In this document: piece after piece, positions 38,219-49,865 of the stretch
Numbering within the stretch: the stretch's first letter is position 1
Layout of the letters: each line of letters opens with the position of its first letter
NCBI RefSeq assembly: GCF_025153475.1
Contig: NZ_JANZXA010000010.1
Span: forward strand, 62,001-126,000
DNA: 64,000 bases
Source of the DNA: Novosphingobium mangrovisedimenti
Lineage (GTDB): Bacteria > Pseudomonadota > Alphaproteobacteria > Sphingomonadales > Sphingomonadaceae
Direction: 5' to 3'
Position numbers and translations under genes: made by a program
The notes under the pieces: generated by a model
Seen by the model: the letters and a program-made list of their open reading frames with translations, nothing else
Database searches by the model: none
Told to the model about the DNA's origin: nothing

Positions 38219-38236
38219 TCGCGCAATATTGCGCGA
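38219..38236. promoter_or_regulatory. Perfect 18-bp palindrome, candidate AsnC operator
   Basis: TCGCGCAATATTGCGCGA is a perfect palindrome in the 109-nt gap between the divergent AsnC and dioxygenase genes. A near copy of one side, TTCGCGCAATATTTTG, lies at 38164-38179 inside the start of the AsnC gene, so there may be two sites about 55 nt apart. AsnC/Lrp octamers typically bind several phased sites, which this spacing would allow. Confidence 0.6.
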
Positions 38237-38305
38237 CAATGCAAGCTCATTCACCCTGAAACGGTATAAAATTGCACGGCAAAATACAAAGGGAGAAATT
38301 CCAAA

Positions 38306-39481
38306 ATGAGCCTTGCCGAGCTTGCTTCCTACGGCATCATCCCTCAGCGCGGATTTCTGTGCACCCACGACGCCCCCGATGTGAGGTTCGAGGGTCATCT
38401 TGCCGATGCCCGCGACGTGGCCTTGCGCATTCCCGAATTCCTGCCGGCCGGCAAGCTGCGCGATGCCGTGCATGCCCACCTGCCCCCGGTCGACGCGCAC
38501 GCCATTGCCGCACTGGACGAAAGCCAGGTCCGCATGGCGATGGTCCATTATTCCTTTCTGGCCCAGTCCTACATCTGGGGCGGGGTCGAGCCGGCATCGT
38601 CTCTTCCGGCCACGATCGCCGTGCCGATCGTAGCGCTCGCCGGCAGGCTCGGGCAGCAGCCGCTCCTGCAGTACAGCGGCTATGTCCTCGACAACTGGGG
38701 AACGATCGATCCCGGCCGGCCCATCGGCCTCGACAACATCTACATGATCCAGAAGTTCGCGGGCGGCATCGACGAGGCGTGGTTCGTGCTGGTCCACGTC
38801 GCCATCGAGGCCCGCGCCGGCGAGGCACTGGCCCTGATCGCTCCGCTCATCGAGGCCGCGCGGGACGGGGACGAAGTGCACGCCCGTTCGCTGCTCGAAC
38901 AGATGGTCGTCGTCTGGTCCGATGTCAGCGCGATCTTCGATCGCATGCCGGACCAGTGCGATCCCTATATCTACTTTCACCGGGTGCGCCCCTACATCCA
39001 CGGCTGGAAGGACAATCCTGCGCTCAAGGGCGGCATTGTCTATGAAGGTGTCGAAAAGTTCGCCGGCAAGCCGCAGGTGTTTCGCGGGCAGACCGGGTCG
39101 CAATCCTCGATCGTGCCGATCATGGACGCCCTGCTCGGCGTCGGCCATGCCGCCGACCCGCTGAAAGCCTATCTCGACGACCTTCACGCCTATCGCCCGC
39201 CGGCACACCGGCGCTTCATCGACGATGTCCGCGCCCATTCCACCCTGCGCGCCTTCGTTACCGAAAAGCGCGACCGCGAGCTGATCGGGGTATACAACCG
39301 CGCCGTGCAGGCCGTCGCTGATTTCCGCAGCCGCCATCTGGAATATGCGGCAAGCTACATCAACAAACAGGGCTCCCAGTCCGCCGGAAACGACACCGAG
39401 ATCGGGACCGGTGGCACGCCCTTCATGAAGTACCTGAAAAAGCATCGCGACGAGACCGCCGCGATGATGATCCCTGCCTGA
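38306..39481 (+). CDS. Indoleamine 2,3-dioxygenase family protein
   Basis: A 391-aa heme dioxygenase resembling eukaryotic IDO. Motifs in IDO order: YSGYVLDNWGTIDP, RPYIHGWKDNPAL, GGIVYEGV, FRGQTGSQSSI, YRPPAHRRFIDD, then RSRHLEYAASYI, where H344 should be the proximal heme ligand, and GTGGTPFMKYL (367-377). It would open the indole ring of L-tryptophan to N-formylkynurenine using O2. Start ATG 38306 after GGGAG. No other kynurenine-pathway gene is next to it, and most bacteria use the unrelated-in-size TDO (KynA) for this step. The substrate could be another indole. Confidence 0.88.
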   Translation: MSLAELASYGIIPQRGFLCTHDAPDVRFEGHLADARDVALRIPEFLPAGKLRDAVHAHLPPVDAHAIAALDESQVRMAMVHYSFLAQSYIWGGVEPASSLPATIAVPIVALAGRLGQQPLLQYSGYVLDNWGTIDPGRPIGLDNIYMIQKFAGGIDEAWFVLVHVAIEARAGEALALIAPLIEAARDGDEVHARSLLEQMVVVWSDVSAIFDRMPDQCDPYIYFHRVRPYIHGWKDNPALKGGIVYEGVEKFAGKPQVFRGQTGSQSSIVPIMDALLGVGHAADPLKAYLDDLHAYRPPAHRRFIDDVRAHSTLRAFVTEKRDRELIGVYNRAVQAVADFRSRHLEYAASYINKQGSQSAGNDTEIGTGGTPFMKYLKKHRDETAAMMIPA

Positions 39482-39891
39482 CGGCCCGTGCCGTCCATCA
39501 GCTTTCCGGGGACCGGCGACCGTTTCGCCCGCCCCCGGAAGCTTCGGACCGCCGGCCCGCGGCGGAATTGCGGAAATGTTTTCCTACATCCCCCTCGCCT
39601 GCCACACTGTGCGCGGCATCCGTCCGTCACGCTCCTTGAACCGTCCATCCCCGCCACGAAAGCCACGCTGTCGCAGTGTCAGGTTTCGACGGCACCAAGA
39701 TGCTGAAATACAATTATTTTCATAGAACTCGCCATAACCCGAGTGGGTGAAGTTCCTGAAATTCACGATTCCTCGAGGGCACCCGCCCCGAACGCGTGGG
39801 ACTGTTCCACTCCCGGGACTCGCTTTGCGACGAACTCGCGACTAAGGGGATCGCAAACGAATCCCCCGCAAAGGACAGGCCCGTTTCGCTC
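39482..39891. other. 410-nt gap without a recognisable gene
   Basis: Between the dioxygenase stop and rpiB. Near 39504-39540 an 8-bp inverted repeat (TTCCGGGG / CCCCGGAA) with a 21-nt loop could be a weak terminator for the dioxygenase. The stretch at 39700-39760 is relatively AT-rich and probably contains the rpiB-glyA promoter. Short open frames exist on both strands but show no ribosome-binding site or protein-like pattern. Confidence 0.5.
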
Positions 39892-40329
39892 ATGCGCATT
39901 GCCATCGCATCCGATCACGCCGCCGTCGACCTCAAGGCCGAACTGCGCGAATACCTCATCGGCCTCGGCCACGAAGTGGCCGATCTCGGCCCCGAAACCG
40001 CCGACCGCGTCGACTATCCCGACTACGGCTACAAGCTCGCCTCGGTCGTTGCCGACGGCACCGCCGAATACGGCGTCGCGCTGTGCGGTTCGGGCATCGG
40101 CATCTCGATCGCGGTCAACCGCGAGCCCGGCTGCCGTTGCGCACTGGTCTCGGAGCCGCTCTCCGCGGCTCTCGCCCGCGAGCACAACAACGCCAACTGC
40201 ATCGCCATGGGCGCGCGGCTGACCGGCGTCGACATGGCTAAGGCCTGCCTCGATGCCTTCCTTTCGACCGAGTTCGGCGGCGGCCGCCATGCCGGACGTG
40301 TCGAAAAGCTCTCCAATCCTCCTGCCTGA
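39892..40329 (+). CDS. rpiB: Ribose 5-phosphate isomerase B
   Basis: A 145-aa RpiB/LacAB-type isomerase interconverting ribose 5-phosphate and ribulose 5-phosphate. It starts [22 protein letters not shown] and has [23 protein letters not shown] (catalytic cysteine in LCGSG) and [14 protein letters not shown], all invariant blocks. An upstream frame extension (from 39796) lacks these and was not used. It lies 19 nt before glyA, a frequent pairing in alphaproteobacteria. Confidence 0.96.
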   Translation: MRIAIASDHAAVDLKAELREYLIGLGHEVADLGPETADRVDYPDYGYKLASVVADGTAEYGVALCGSGIGISIAVNREPGCRCALVSEPLSAALAREHNNANCIAMGARLTGVDMAKACLDAFLSTEFGGGRHAGRVEKLSNPPA

Positions 40330-40348
40330 TCCGAAGAGGTCCACGAAC

Positions 40349-41647
40349 ATGACTGTCGAAACCGCCATCCGTTCCCCCGGCTTCTTCACCGAAACGATCG
40401 CCCAGAGCGATCCGGCCGTCGCCAACGCGATCGGCAAGGAATTGAAGCGCGAGCGCAAGCAGATCGAACTGATCGCTTCGGAAAACATCGTCTCCAAGGC
40501 CGTGCTCGAAGCGCAGGGCTCGGTGCTCACCAACAAGTACGCCGAGGGCTATCCCGGCAAGCGCTACTATCAGGGCTGCGAGCCTTCGGACGAAGTCGAA
40601 GCGCTGGCCATTGCCCGCGCCACGCAGCTGTTCGATTGCGCCTTTGCCAACGTCCAGCCCCACTCGGGCGCGCAGGCGAACGGCGCAGTGCTGCTCGCCA
40701 CGGTCAAGCCCGGCGACACCATCATGGGCATGAGCCTCGATGCCGGCGGCCACCTCACGCATGGCGCCCGTGCTGCCATGTCGGGCAAGTGGTTCAATGC
40801 CGTGCAGTACGGCGTCACCAAGGACACCCACCTGATCGACTACGACGAAGTCGAGAAGCTGGCCAGGGAGCATGAGCCCAAGCTGATCATCGCGGGCGGC
40901 TCGGCCTATCCGCGCGTGATCGATTTCAAGCGCATGCGCGAAATCGCCGACAGCGTGGGCGCGCTGTTCCAGGTCGACATGGCGCACTTCGCCGGCCTCG
41001 TGGCCGCGGGCCTGCACCCCTCGCCCTTCCCCTATGCGCACATCGCCACGACCACCACGCACAAGACCCTGCGCGGTCCGCGCGGCGGCATGATCCTCAC
41101 CAATGACGAGGCGCTAGCCAAGAAGATCAACTCGGCGGTCTTCCCCGGCCTGCAGGGCGGCCCGCTGATGCACGTCATCGCTGCCAAGGCCGTCGCCTTC
41201 GGCGAAGCGCTGCGTCCCGAGTTCAAGGATTACTGCAAGCAGGTTGTCGAGAACGCCAAGGCCCTTGCCGACACGCTCAAGAGCCGCGGCGCCGAGATCG
41301 TCTCGGGCGGCACGGACACGCACCTCGCGCTCATCGACCTCTCGCCGCTGGGCGTGACCGGCAAGGATGCCGACGAGGCGCTGGAGCGTGCGGGCATCAC
41401 CTGCAACAAGAACGGCATCCCGTTCGACCCGCTGCCGCCGATGAAGACCAGCGGCATCCGCGTCGGCTCGCCGGCCGGCACCACGCGCGGCTTCGGCGTC
41501 GAGGAATTCCGCGAGATCGGCAACATGGTCGCCGACGTGCTCGATGGCCTTGCCAAGTGCGGCGAAGCGGGTGACGCGCAGGTGGAACAGAACGTGCGTT
41601 CGCGCGTTGAGGCCCTGTGCGACCGCTTCCCGATCTACGAGGACTGA
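40349..41647 (+). CDS. glyA: Serine hydroxymethyltransferase
   Basis: A 432-aa PLP enzyme converting serine and tetrahydrofolate to glycine and methylene-tetrahydrofolate. Blocks: [46 protein letters not shown], and [14 protein letters not shown] with the PLP lysine K239. Normal length. The ATG at 40349 gives the usual N-terminus; the longer frame running into rpiB is not used. It is followed at once by a small membrane protein gene and then nrdR. Confidence 0.98.
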   Translation: MTVETAIRSPGFFTETIAQSDPAVANAIGKELKRERKQIELIASENIVSKAVLEAQGSVLTNKYAEGYPGKRYYQGCEPSDEVEALAIARATQLFDCAFANVQPHSGAQANGAVLLATVKPGDTIMGMSLDAGGHLTHGARAAMSGKWFNAVQYGVTKDTHLIDYDEVEKLAREHEPKLIIAGGSAYPRVIDFKRMREIADSVGALFQVDMAHFAGLVAAGLHPSPFPYAHIATTTTHKTLRGPRGGMILTNDEALAKKINSAVFPGLQGGPLMHVIAAKAVAFGEALRPEFKDYCKQVVENAKALADTLKSRGAEIVSGGTDTHLALIDLSPLGVTGKDADEALERAGITCNKNGIPFDPLPPMKTSGIRVGSPAGTTRGFGVEEFREIGNMVADVLDGLAKCGEAGDAQVEQNVRSRVEALCDRFPIYED

Positions 41648-41648
41648 C

Positions 41649-41876
41649 ATGAGCGATCCCCGCCGCCCCAACGATACTGGCGATTTCGTCTACGACGCAC
41701 GCCAGGAACTCGCCGGAATGCTCAGGGACGGTCTCGACCATCCCTCGACCAAGCCGGTGCTCGTCTGGGGCGCGCTGGGGGCCATGGCCGGTGCCATGCT
41801 GCCGCTCGTCTCCGTCGGCCTCGGCCTTGCTGCCGGTGCCGGCTACAAGTTCTACAAGCGCGTCCGGCCCGACTGA
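41649..41876 (+). CDS. Small membrane protein between glyA and nrdR (75 aa)
   Basis: Its ATG lies one base after the glyA stop codon (TGACATG), so it is read with glyA. After a charged head (DPRRPNDTGDFVYDARQELAGMLRDG) there is a hydrophobic hairpin-like segment (VLVWGALGAMAGAMLPLVSVGLGLAAGAGY) and a basic tail (KFYKRVRPD). I do not recognise a family. Sphingomonads appear to keep a small gene in this position, but that is from memory. Confidence 0.75.
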   Translation: MSDPRRPNDTGDFVYDARQELAGMLRDGLDHPSTKPVLVWGALGAMAGAMLPLVSVGLGLAAGAGYKFYKRVRPD

Positions 41877-41908
41877 ACGCATCCGTTCTGTGAAAGTGAA
41901 GGTCTGAA

Positions 41909-42385
41909 ATGCGCTGCCCGTTCTGCGCCAACGACGATACGCAGGTAAAGGACAGCCGTCCGACCGAGGACAACACCGCGATCCGGCGGCGGCGCCAGTG
42001 TTCGAGTTGCGGCGCCCGCTTCACCACCTTCGAGCGCATCCAGCTGCGCGAAGTGACCGTGGTGAAGAGCAACGACGCGCGCGAACCGTTCGACCGCTCC
42101 AAGCTCGAACAGTCGGTCACGCTCGCCTGCCGCAAGCGCGGGATCGACCACGAGAAGATCGACCAGCTCGTCTCCGGCGTGCAGCGCCAGGTGGAAACCA
42201 GCGGCGAGGCCGAGATTTCCTCGCTCGCGATCGGTGAAATGGTGATGGATGGCCTGCGCGTGCTCGATTCGGTCGCCTATATCCGCTTCGCCAGCGTCTA
42301 CCGCTCGTTCAACGAGGCCAGGGACTTCGAGGAATTCGCGGGCACCGTTCGCGATGTTGCCGTTGGGGACGACGACAATGTCTGA
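41909..42385 (+). CDS. nrdR: Transcriptional repressor NrdR
   Basis: A 158-aa repressor of ribonucleotide reductase genes that senses ATP/dATP. The N-terminal zinc ribbon has C3, C6, C31 and C34, with [19 protein letters not shown]. An ATP-cone domain follows ([20 protein letters not shown]...). Normal length. Its last 8 nt overlap the start of the trmJ-like gene. The order glyA-(small)-nrdR-trmJ places it with one-carbon metabolism rather than with nrd genes, which are not in this window. Confidence 0.97.
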   Translation: MRCPFCANDDTQVKDSRPTEDNTAIRRRRQCSSCGARFTTFERIQLREVTVVKSNDAREPFDRSKLEQSVTLACRKRGIDHEKIDQLVSGVQRQVETSGEAEISSLAIGEMVMDGLRVLDSVAYIRFASVYRSFNEARDFEEFAGTVRDVAVGDDDNV

Positions 42386-43127
42386 GCAAGCCCCCGTCAT
42401 CGTCCTCGTCCGCCCGCAGCTTGGCGAGAATATCGGCAAGGCCGCGCGCGCCATGCTCAATTTCGGGCTTACCGAAATGCGCCTCGTCTCCCCGCGCGAC
42501 GGCTGGCCCAATCCCTCGGCCGGCCCCGCCGCCGCGGGCGCCGACGAAGTGCTGGAAGGCGCGCAGGTTTTCGAGACGCTGGCCGAGGCCGTATCCGACT
42601 GCGCCAACGTCTATGCGACCACCGTGCGCAAGCGGGGCGTCACCAAGCCTGTCGTCACCCCCGAACAGGCCGCGCGCGAAATCCATGCTGCACCGGGCCG
42701 CTCTGCCTATGTCTTCGGACCGGAGCGCTCTGGGCTGGAAACCGAGGACGTTGCCCTTGCACGCGCGATCCTCACCGTGCCGATCAATCCCGAATTCGCC
42801 TCGCTCAATCTCGCCCAGGCCGTGATCCTGTGCGCCTACGAGTGGAGCAAGCATGTCCCGAGCAACGCCGAGGGGAACGCAGGCCTCGAACAGCCCACGC
42901 TCGAAGAGCTGCTCCCCCCTGCCCCGCAGGAAGAGCTGGAAGGCCTGATCGGCCACTTCGAGCGCCTGCTGGAAGACAAGAACTACTTCTGGCCCAAGAC
43001 GCGCGCGGCCGCCAACCGGCTGACCCTGCGCAACCTGCTGACCAAGCCGGGCTGGAACCATCTGGAAGTACGCACCCTGCGCGGCGTGCTTTCCACGCTG
43101 GAAAACGCCCGCCGCCCGCGCGGCTAG
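42378..43127 (+). CDS. trmJ: TrmJ-type tRNA/rRNA 2'-O-methyltransferase (SPOUT family)
   Basis: A 249-aa SPOUT methyltransferase. Motifs: [20 protein letters not shown] (motif 1), [21 protein letters not shown] (motif 2, AdoMet loop), and [22 protein letters not shown] (motif 3, the knot). E. coli TrmJ methylates position 32 of some tRNAs; that specificity is assumed here. The C-terminal helical part ([20 protein letters not shown]) is typical of the longer TrmJ branch. Start ATG 42378 overlaps nrdR. Confidence 0.88.
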   Translation: MSEQAPVIVLVRPQLGENIGKAARAMLNFGLTEMRLVSPRDGWPNPSAGPAAAGADEVLEGAQVFETLAEAVSDCANVYATTVRKRGVTKPVVTPEQAAREIHAAPGRSAYVFGPERSGLETEDVALARAILTVPINPEFASLNLAQAVILCAYEWSKHVPSNAEGNAGLEQPTLEELLPPAPQEELEGLIGHFERLLEDKNYFWPKTRAAANRLTLRNLLTKPGWNHLEVRTLRGVLSTLENARRPRG

Positions 43128-43172
43128 GCCGTAAGCGCCAGACCCGTCTCAGGTCCGTACAGGGAGGTTGCC

Positions 43173-43580
43173 ATGGATAAGACCGCGAACGGCTCCTGCC
43201 TTTGCGGCGCGGTGACATTCGAGGTTCACGGCCGTTTCGACAGCTTTTTCCTGTGCCATTGCCAGCGCTGCCGGAAGGACACCGGCTCGGCCCACGCCGC
43301 CAACCTCTTCGCCGCATCGGCCAGGCTGACATGGTTGTCGGGACACGATCATGTCAGCACGTACAGCCTCCCCGGCACACGGCACCAGCGAAGCTTCTGC
43401 ACCGAATGCGGTTCCGCCCTGCCCTGCCTTCAGATGGATGGCGCCTTGCTGGCCGTACCCGCGGGCAGTCTGGACAGCCCCCTGCCGCTGCGGCCCGATG
43501 CCCATATCTGCTACGCGAGCCGCGCCGACTGGGATGATCATCTGGAGGGTATCGCCAAGCTGGATTCCCTGCCGGAATAG
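43173..43580 (+). CDS. GFA/CENP-V family zinc protein
   Basis: A 135-aa protein with the complete GFA cysteine set: C9-x-C11, C28-x-C30-x2-C33 and C76-x2-C79, in SCLCGAV, LCHCQRCRK and SFCTECGS. Such proteins bind structural and catalytic zinc. Some were proposed to help glutathione react with formaldehyde, but most have no proven activity. Start ATG 43173 after AGGGAGG. It stands alone between trmJ and rpsD. Confidence 0.88.
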   Translation: MDKTANGSCLCGAVTFEVHGRFDSFFLCHCQRCRKDTGSAHAANLFAASARLTWLSGHDHVSTYSLPGTRHQRSFCTECGSALPCLQMDGALLAVPAGSLDSPLPLRPDAHICYASRADWDDHLEGIAKLDSLPE

Positions 43581-43820
43581 CGCCCTTCCATGACTACCTT
43601 GAGCAAGTGCCCCCCGAAAATCCTTGACTCCTGCGCACCGGGCGGTAAGGGCCGCCCTTCACATGGCGCCTGCCCTTATGGACAGGTTCGTCCATTCGGC
43701 CCCGCACCCCGGTGAAGCGGCGGCCGCATCCAGTGGAATACGGCTGGATGGTGCGCCCCGGGAAACTATGGATCGCGCAGTCACGGTGACAGCGCGGCAA
43801 GCAGAACGGAAAGACATCTT

Positions 43821-44435
43821 ATGTCGAAGCGCAAGAGCGCCAAGTACAAACTCGACCGCCGCATGGGCGAGAACATCTGGGGCCGTCCCAAGAGCTCGGT
43901 GAACCGCCGCAGCTACGGCCCGGGCCAGCACGGCCAGCGCCGCAAGGGCAAGCTCTCGGACTACGGCATCCAGCTGCGCGCCAAGCAGAAGCTCAAGGGC
44001 TACTACGGCGACGTGACCGAGAAGCAGTTCAAGCGCACCTACCAGGAAGCCTCGTCCATGAAGGGCGACACCGGCCAGAACCTGATCGGCCTGCTCGAAC
44101 AGCGCCTCGACATGGTCGTGTACCGCGCCAAGTTCGCACCGACCATCTTCGCTGCCCGCCAGATCGTTTCGCACGGCCACATCCGCGTGAACGGCGTGAA
44201 GTGCAACATCGCCTCGCGCCGCATCAAGATCGGTGACGTCATCAGCCTGGGCGACAAGGCCAAGGAAATGGCGCTGGTCATCGAAGCGCAGAGCCTGCCC
44301 GAGCGCGAGATCCCCGACTACGTCGCTCAGGACGGCACCGACAAGGTGACCTTCGTCCGCGTCCCGACGCTCGACGAAGTGCCTTATCCGGTGAAGATGG
44401 AACCGAACCTGGTCGTCGAGTTCTACTCGCGCTGA
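43821..44435 (+). CDS. rpsD: 30S ribosomal protein S4
   Basis: A 204-aa S4 protein, one of the first to bind 16S rRNA. It starts [22 protein letters not shown] and has [35 protein letters not shown]; the S4 RNA-binding domain ([30 protein letters not shown]) is in the middle. Normal length for alphaproteobacteria. It is a single gene here rather than in the alpha operon, as usual in this class. A 240-nt upstream gap carries its promoter, and a terminator follows. Confidence 0.98.
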   Translation: MSKRKSAKYKLDRRMGENIWGRPKSSVNRRSYGPGQHGQRRKGKLSDYGIQLRAKQKLKGYYGDVTEKQFKRTYQEASSMKGDTGQNLIGLLEQRLDMVVYRAKFAPTIFAARQIVSHGHIRVNGVKCNIASRRIKIGDVISLGDKAKEMALVIEAQSLPEREIPDYVAQDGTDKVTFVRVPTLDEVPYPVKMEPNLVVEFYSR

Positions 44436-44460
44436 TTTCGGATCCTTTACGGATTTCAGG

Positions 44461-44489
44461 AAAGGGCGGTCCTTCGGGGCCGCCCTTTT
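44461..44489 (+). terminator. Intrinsic terminator of rpsD
   Basis: AAAGGGCGGTCC - TTCG - GGGCCGCCCTTTT: a 12-bp stem with one G-T pair and a short T-run, 26 nt after the rpsD stop. Confidence 0.9.
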
Positions 44490-44586
44490 CGCATGGGCGG
44501 CCGGCGGGACGATCCGCCTGTAAAATTACACGATCCGAAGAACTTGTCAGGAAACTGCAGCAGATCTGGGCCATGGGGGCCGCATC

Positions 44587-44784
44587 ATGACACGCTACCG
44601 CTTCGTGACGCCCCATCGTATCGGCAAATGGTATCCCGACCTGGAAACCGCAAAACGCTGCGCCTGCAAGATCGGCGCCGGTTTCATGGATTCGCGAACC
44701 GGCCGCTTCATCGCCTATGTCGGCACCAAGCTGGAGATTGCCTCCGCGAACGGCGATGCCGACAAGGCCGGCGTTCCCGCCTGA
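44587..44784 (+). CDS. Small hypothetical protein (65 aa)
   Basis: A 65-aa protein, basic and aromatic in its first half (MTRYRFVTPHRIGKWYPDLETAKRC), with two cysteines (RCACKIG) and FMDSRTGRFIAYVGTKLEI. It looks like a small folded cytoplasmic domain. I recognise no family. It converges on the ParA gene; the two stop codons are only 6 nt apart. Ribosome-binding site support is weak. Confidence 0.55.
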   Translation: MTRYRFVTPHRIGKWYPDLETAKRCACKIGAGFMDSRTGRFIAYVGTKLEIASANGDADKAGVPA

Positions 44785-44790
44785 AGGCCT

Positions 44791-45426
44791 TCAGGCCGAA
44801 CCCTCGATACCGAGCTGCCCGCGCGCCCATTGCCACAGCGCATCGACTTCCGCTGCGGCCTTGCCCTGCGGGTCCACTTCCGAAGCCACTTCGCCTGCTC
44901 TCGACGAGCGATGGAACGCGGCGCGTTCCCCGAACGTGACCGGGCTCAGCTTCAAGCCCAGGCCTTCGGCGAATGCGCCCGTCTCGGCGACAATGCGCGT
45001 CGCTCTGGGCGGAACCCCGTTGAGCAGCACGAAAGCGGGCTTGCCCGCGTAAGAGACCAGTTCGGCCGTCGCCTCCAGCGCATGGAGATCGAAAGCCCGC
45101 GCCCGCGTCGGGATAAGCACGAGATCGGCCGCACGCACAGCCTCTCGGGCCGCCGTATCGCCGTGCGGGGGCGTATCGATCACCACAAGCCCGGTGCCTT
45201 CGCGCTGCGTTTTCTGGATCGTGCTATGCAACCGCACAGGCGGACAGGTGACGATCTTGGGCAGAAAATCACCCCGCCAGTCGCCCCAGGCCGCCGCCGT
45301 CGCCTGCGGATCGAGGTCGATCACGCACGTCTGCATGTCGCCATAGGCCGCACAAGTCGCCAGATGCAGGGCCAGCGTCGTCTTCCCGGATCCGCCCTTC
45401 TGGCTGACAATCGCAACAGTCGGCAT
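44791..45426 (-). CDS. Orphan ParA-family ATPase
   Basis: A 211-aa P-loop ATPase of the ParA/MinD group. The deviant Walker A, KGGSGKTT, is at 10-17. VIDLDPQATAAAWGDW and VVIDTPPH are the switch and Walker B parts. It is much shorter than plasmid ParA and has no N-terminal HTH. There is no parB beside it, so it is an orphan of the kind that positions protein complexes or replicons. The ATG at 45426 (MPTVAIVSQKGG) was chosen over an upstream frame extension that lacks family residues. Confidence 0.88.
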   Translation of the reverse strand: MPTVAIVSQKGGSGKTTLALHLATCAAYGDMQTCVIDLDPQATAAAWGDWRGDFLPKIVTCPPVRLHSTIQKTQREGTGLVVIDTPPHGDTAAREAVRAADLVLIPTRARAFDLHALEATAELVSYAGKPAFVLLNGVPPRATRIVAETGAFAEGLGLKLSPVTFGERAAFHRSSRAGEVASEVDPQGKAAAEVDALWQWARGQLGIEGSA

Positions 45427-45563
45427 GCCCACGCCTTCTCCAATTGAGGAAATTCGCAGCGTCCGACGTTCGATTCGCCCCGGCTGGCCGCCCTGCAAAT
45501 CTCCGCAAAAGCGACTGGCATGTCCAGCCCGTCCGGAACAACCGCCGGCCCGACCTCACACGA

Positions 45564-47561
45564 TCACTTCAGCCCGAGGTTCTTGCGGATAAAGGCATCA
45601 CTCTCACTCAGCACACGCGTGCGGGCGGCGGCACTGCGCAATTGGTGATCGAGATCCTTGAATTCCACGTAAGTCACGGACTTTCCGGCATCGCGCAGCT
45701 TGTCGGCCATGAACCGGCTTTCGGCCACACCGACGTTCTGATCGAGATCGCCATGGAACATCAGCACCGGCGCCTTGATCCGCGCCGCGTTACGGGCCGG
45801 CGAACCTTCGATTACATGCGGGCCGTGGCCGATGAACTTGTCCACCAGGGCGGAGCTTGTGAAACCCTGCGACTCTTCCCGCAGCTTCTCCAGATCCGTC
45901 ACCGGAGCGACCGCAACGATAGCCTTGAACAGGTCCGGATCGAGCACAGCGCTCTGGAGCGCCGCATAGCCCCCGTAGGACCATCCCACGATGGCAAGCT
46001 TGCCTTGTGCCGCAATCCCCTGCCCCGCGAGCCAGCGTCCGGCATCGTTGACGTCGCCGATCGCCGTGCGCCAGGACTTGAACCCGTTCTCCTTGTACCA
46101 GGCCGCTCCGTAACCCGATGAACCGCGATAGTTGGGTTGCAGAACGGCATATCCCCGAGCCGCGAAAAACTGTGCCAGCCAGTCGAAACCCCACTCGTCG
46201 CGCGCGCTCGGCCCCCCGTGGGGCATGACAATGGCAGGAAGGTTCTTACCCGACGAGCCAAGCGGCAAGGTCAGGTAGGCCGGGATCATCGTGCCGTCCG
46301 CCGCCGGGTAGGTAATCGCCTTCATCGGCGCCAGCGGGAAATCGGCGAGGGAGGCGCGAAGCGGCAGCACGGCCTCCAGCTTGCGACTGGCCTTGTCGAA
46401 CAGATAAACCATGCCGGGATCGGTATCGCTGGATGCTTCGAGCAGCAGCTTCGTTTCTCCGCGACTGGCATCGAGAAAACCGATCGAAGGCTGGCCCGGT
46501 AGCGCCTTGTGCAGCGCTTGCGAGAGCTTGTTCAACTCGGGATCGAAGAATTCTGTCCGGCGCCGGTCGGTCGCATAACTCACGCCGACAACACGATTCT
46601 GGCGACCGATACGGACAAGTCCGTCAACATCGACATCCGTTCGGGCGAGAATTCTTCGTTTCTCGAGGCTGCCATCCAGCGCGACGCTGTAGAGCCCCTG
46701 GTAACCGTCGTGCACTTCGAAGCCGAACACCGAATTGCTCCTGGCATCGACAGCGACCGGATCGAACCCTTCATCGACCGTACCGTCCACGTTCAACCGG
46801 GCAAGCTCGTCCCATTTGCGGGAACCGACCTTGCGGTAATAGTAACGCAACTTGCCGGTCAGGGTCCCGCTGCCGTTGACATCGTGAAGCCCAATGATGC
46901 GGACATTACCATGCCCATCGGACAAGTAGGTGTTCGCTTCAAGGCTGGCTTTCTCCACCGTCCGGCGGCGCCCGGACTGGATGTCCACCATCTCCACCCC
47001 GAGGCCTTCGGCATCGCTGGCAAGCCGGGTATTGATCGTGTTCTCCGGCACGAAATCACGGGTCATGAGGACCTTGTTCGGCTCTCCCTCAAGATCCCAG
47101 TCGATGATCCAGCCACCATTCTGGGCCACGCCCAGTGCCCGCGTCGAGGTTCTGCTCGACAACTGGAGCAAATTGCTCCCGTCACTGTCGAGCGCGAGAA
47201 CGCGCGTATAGGTGAGCATCGGGACATGATGGGTGTCGACAAAGACGACCTGGCATATCAGCCGCGTCTCGGTCGACCAAGTGCACGACGAAAGCCTGCC
47301 GTTTTCCTTCAGCAGCCGGGTAATGGCCTTGGGTGCGCCCCCCACGGTCAGGTCAGCCACATAGAGCACCGCACCGTCGTCAAAAGGGGTGATATAGGCA
47401 GCCTTGGTCCCTTCCGGAGACAGGCTGATCTGCTGGATGCTCTCCAGCGCGCCAAAACGGGCCGCGACCTGCCCGGCCGTTGCCCCATCGGCAGTTCCTG
47501 CGCCTGCGGCGGATGACACCAACCCCGCGCCCATCAGCAACAGGCCCGCGAAATTCTTCAT
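45564..47561 (-). CDS. S9-family (prolyl oligopeptidase-like) serine peptidase, exported
   Basis: A 665-aa protein with a signal peptide (MKNFAGLLLMGAGLVSSAAGAG). Residues 30-390 form a beta-propeller by repeat pattern, and the C-terminal ~270 residues an alpha/beta-hydrolase. The catalytic triad is S528 in GWSYGGYA, D607 in HGDLDQNVG and H639 in DLDHQLR. Such enzymes cut short peptides, often after proline or acylated residues, in the periplasm. It is transcribed alone, downstream of tgt and upstream of the ParA gene on the same strand, with gaps of about 100-140 nt on each side. Confidence 0.92.
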   Translation of the reverse strand: MKNFAGLLLMGAGLVSSAAGAGTADGATAGQVAARFGALESIQQISLSPEGTKAAYITPFDDGAVLYVADLTVGGAPKAITRLLKENGRLSSCTWSTETRLICQVVFVDTHHVPMLTYTRVLALDSDGSNLLQLSSRTSTRALGVAQNGGWIIDWDLEGEPNKVLMTRDFVPENTINTRLASDAEGLGVEMVDIQSGRRRTVEKASLEANTYLSDGHGNVRIIGLHDVNGSGTLTGKLRYYYRKVGSRKWDELARLNVDGTVDEGFDPVAVDARSNSVFGFEVHDGYQGLYSVALDGSLEKRRILARTDVDVDGLVRIGRQNRVVGVSYATDRRRTEFFDPELNKLSQALHKALPGQPSIGFLDASRGETKLLLEASSDTDPGMVYLFDKASRKLEAVLPLRASLADFPLAPMKAITYPAADGTMIPAYLTLPLGSSGKNLPAIVMPHGGPSARDEWGFDWLAQFFAARGYAVLQPNYRGSSGYGAAWYKENGFKSWRTAIGDVNDAGRWLAGQGIAAQGKLAIVGWSYGGYAALQSAVLDPDLFKAIVAVAPVTDLEKLREESQGFTSSALVDKFIGHGPHVIEGSPARNAARIKAPVLMFHGDLDQNVGVAESRFMADKLRDAGKSVTYVEFKDLDHQLRSAAARTRVLSESDAFIRKNLGLK

Positions 47562-47659
47562 GCTACACCCCCTTTTACAGCGAGAACGCTCGACGATCTA
47601 TCCCGCAATTTCAATCGGTAGCGATGAATTTTTCAGAAATTTAACAGCGCTGGCAGCGC

Positions 47660-49848
<2,189 letters not shown>

Positions 49849-49865
49849 ATCAAACGATTACCGTG

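Noticed and set aside
39584..39766. A 60-codon minus-strand frame in the gap before rpiB
   Set aside because: No ribosome-binding site, odd composition, and it lies across the probable rpiB promoter.
43640..43657. GGGCGG/CCGCCC hairpin between the GFA and rpsD genes as a terminator
   Set aside because: Only six base pairs with no T-run; too weak to list.
44573..44590. A five-codon leader frame (ATG at 44573) overlapping the start of the 65-aa gene
   Set aside because: Short frames of this kind are common by chance and there is no hairpin or codon run suggesting attenuation.
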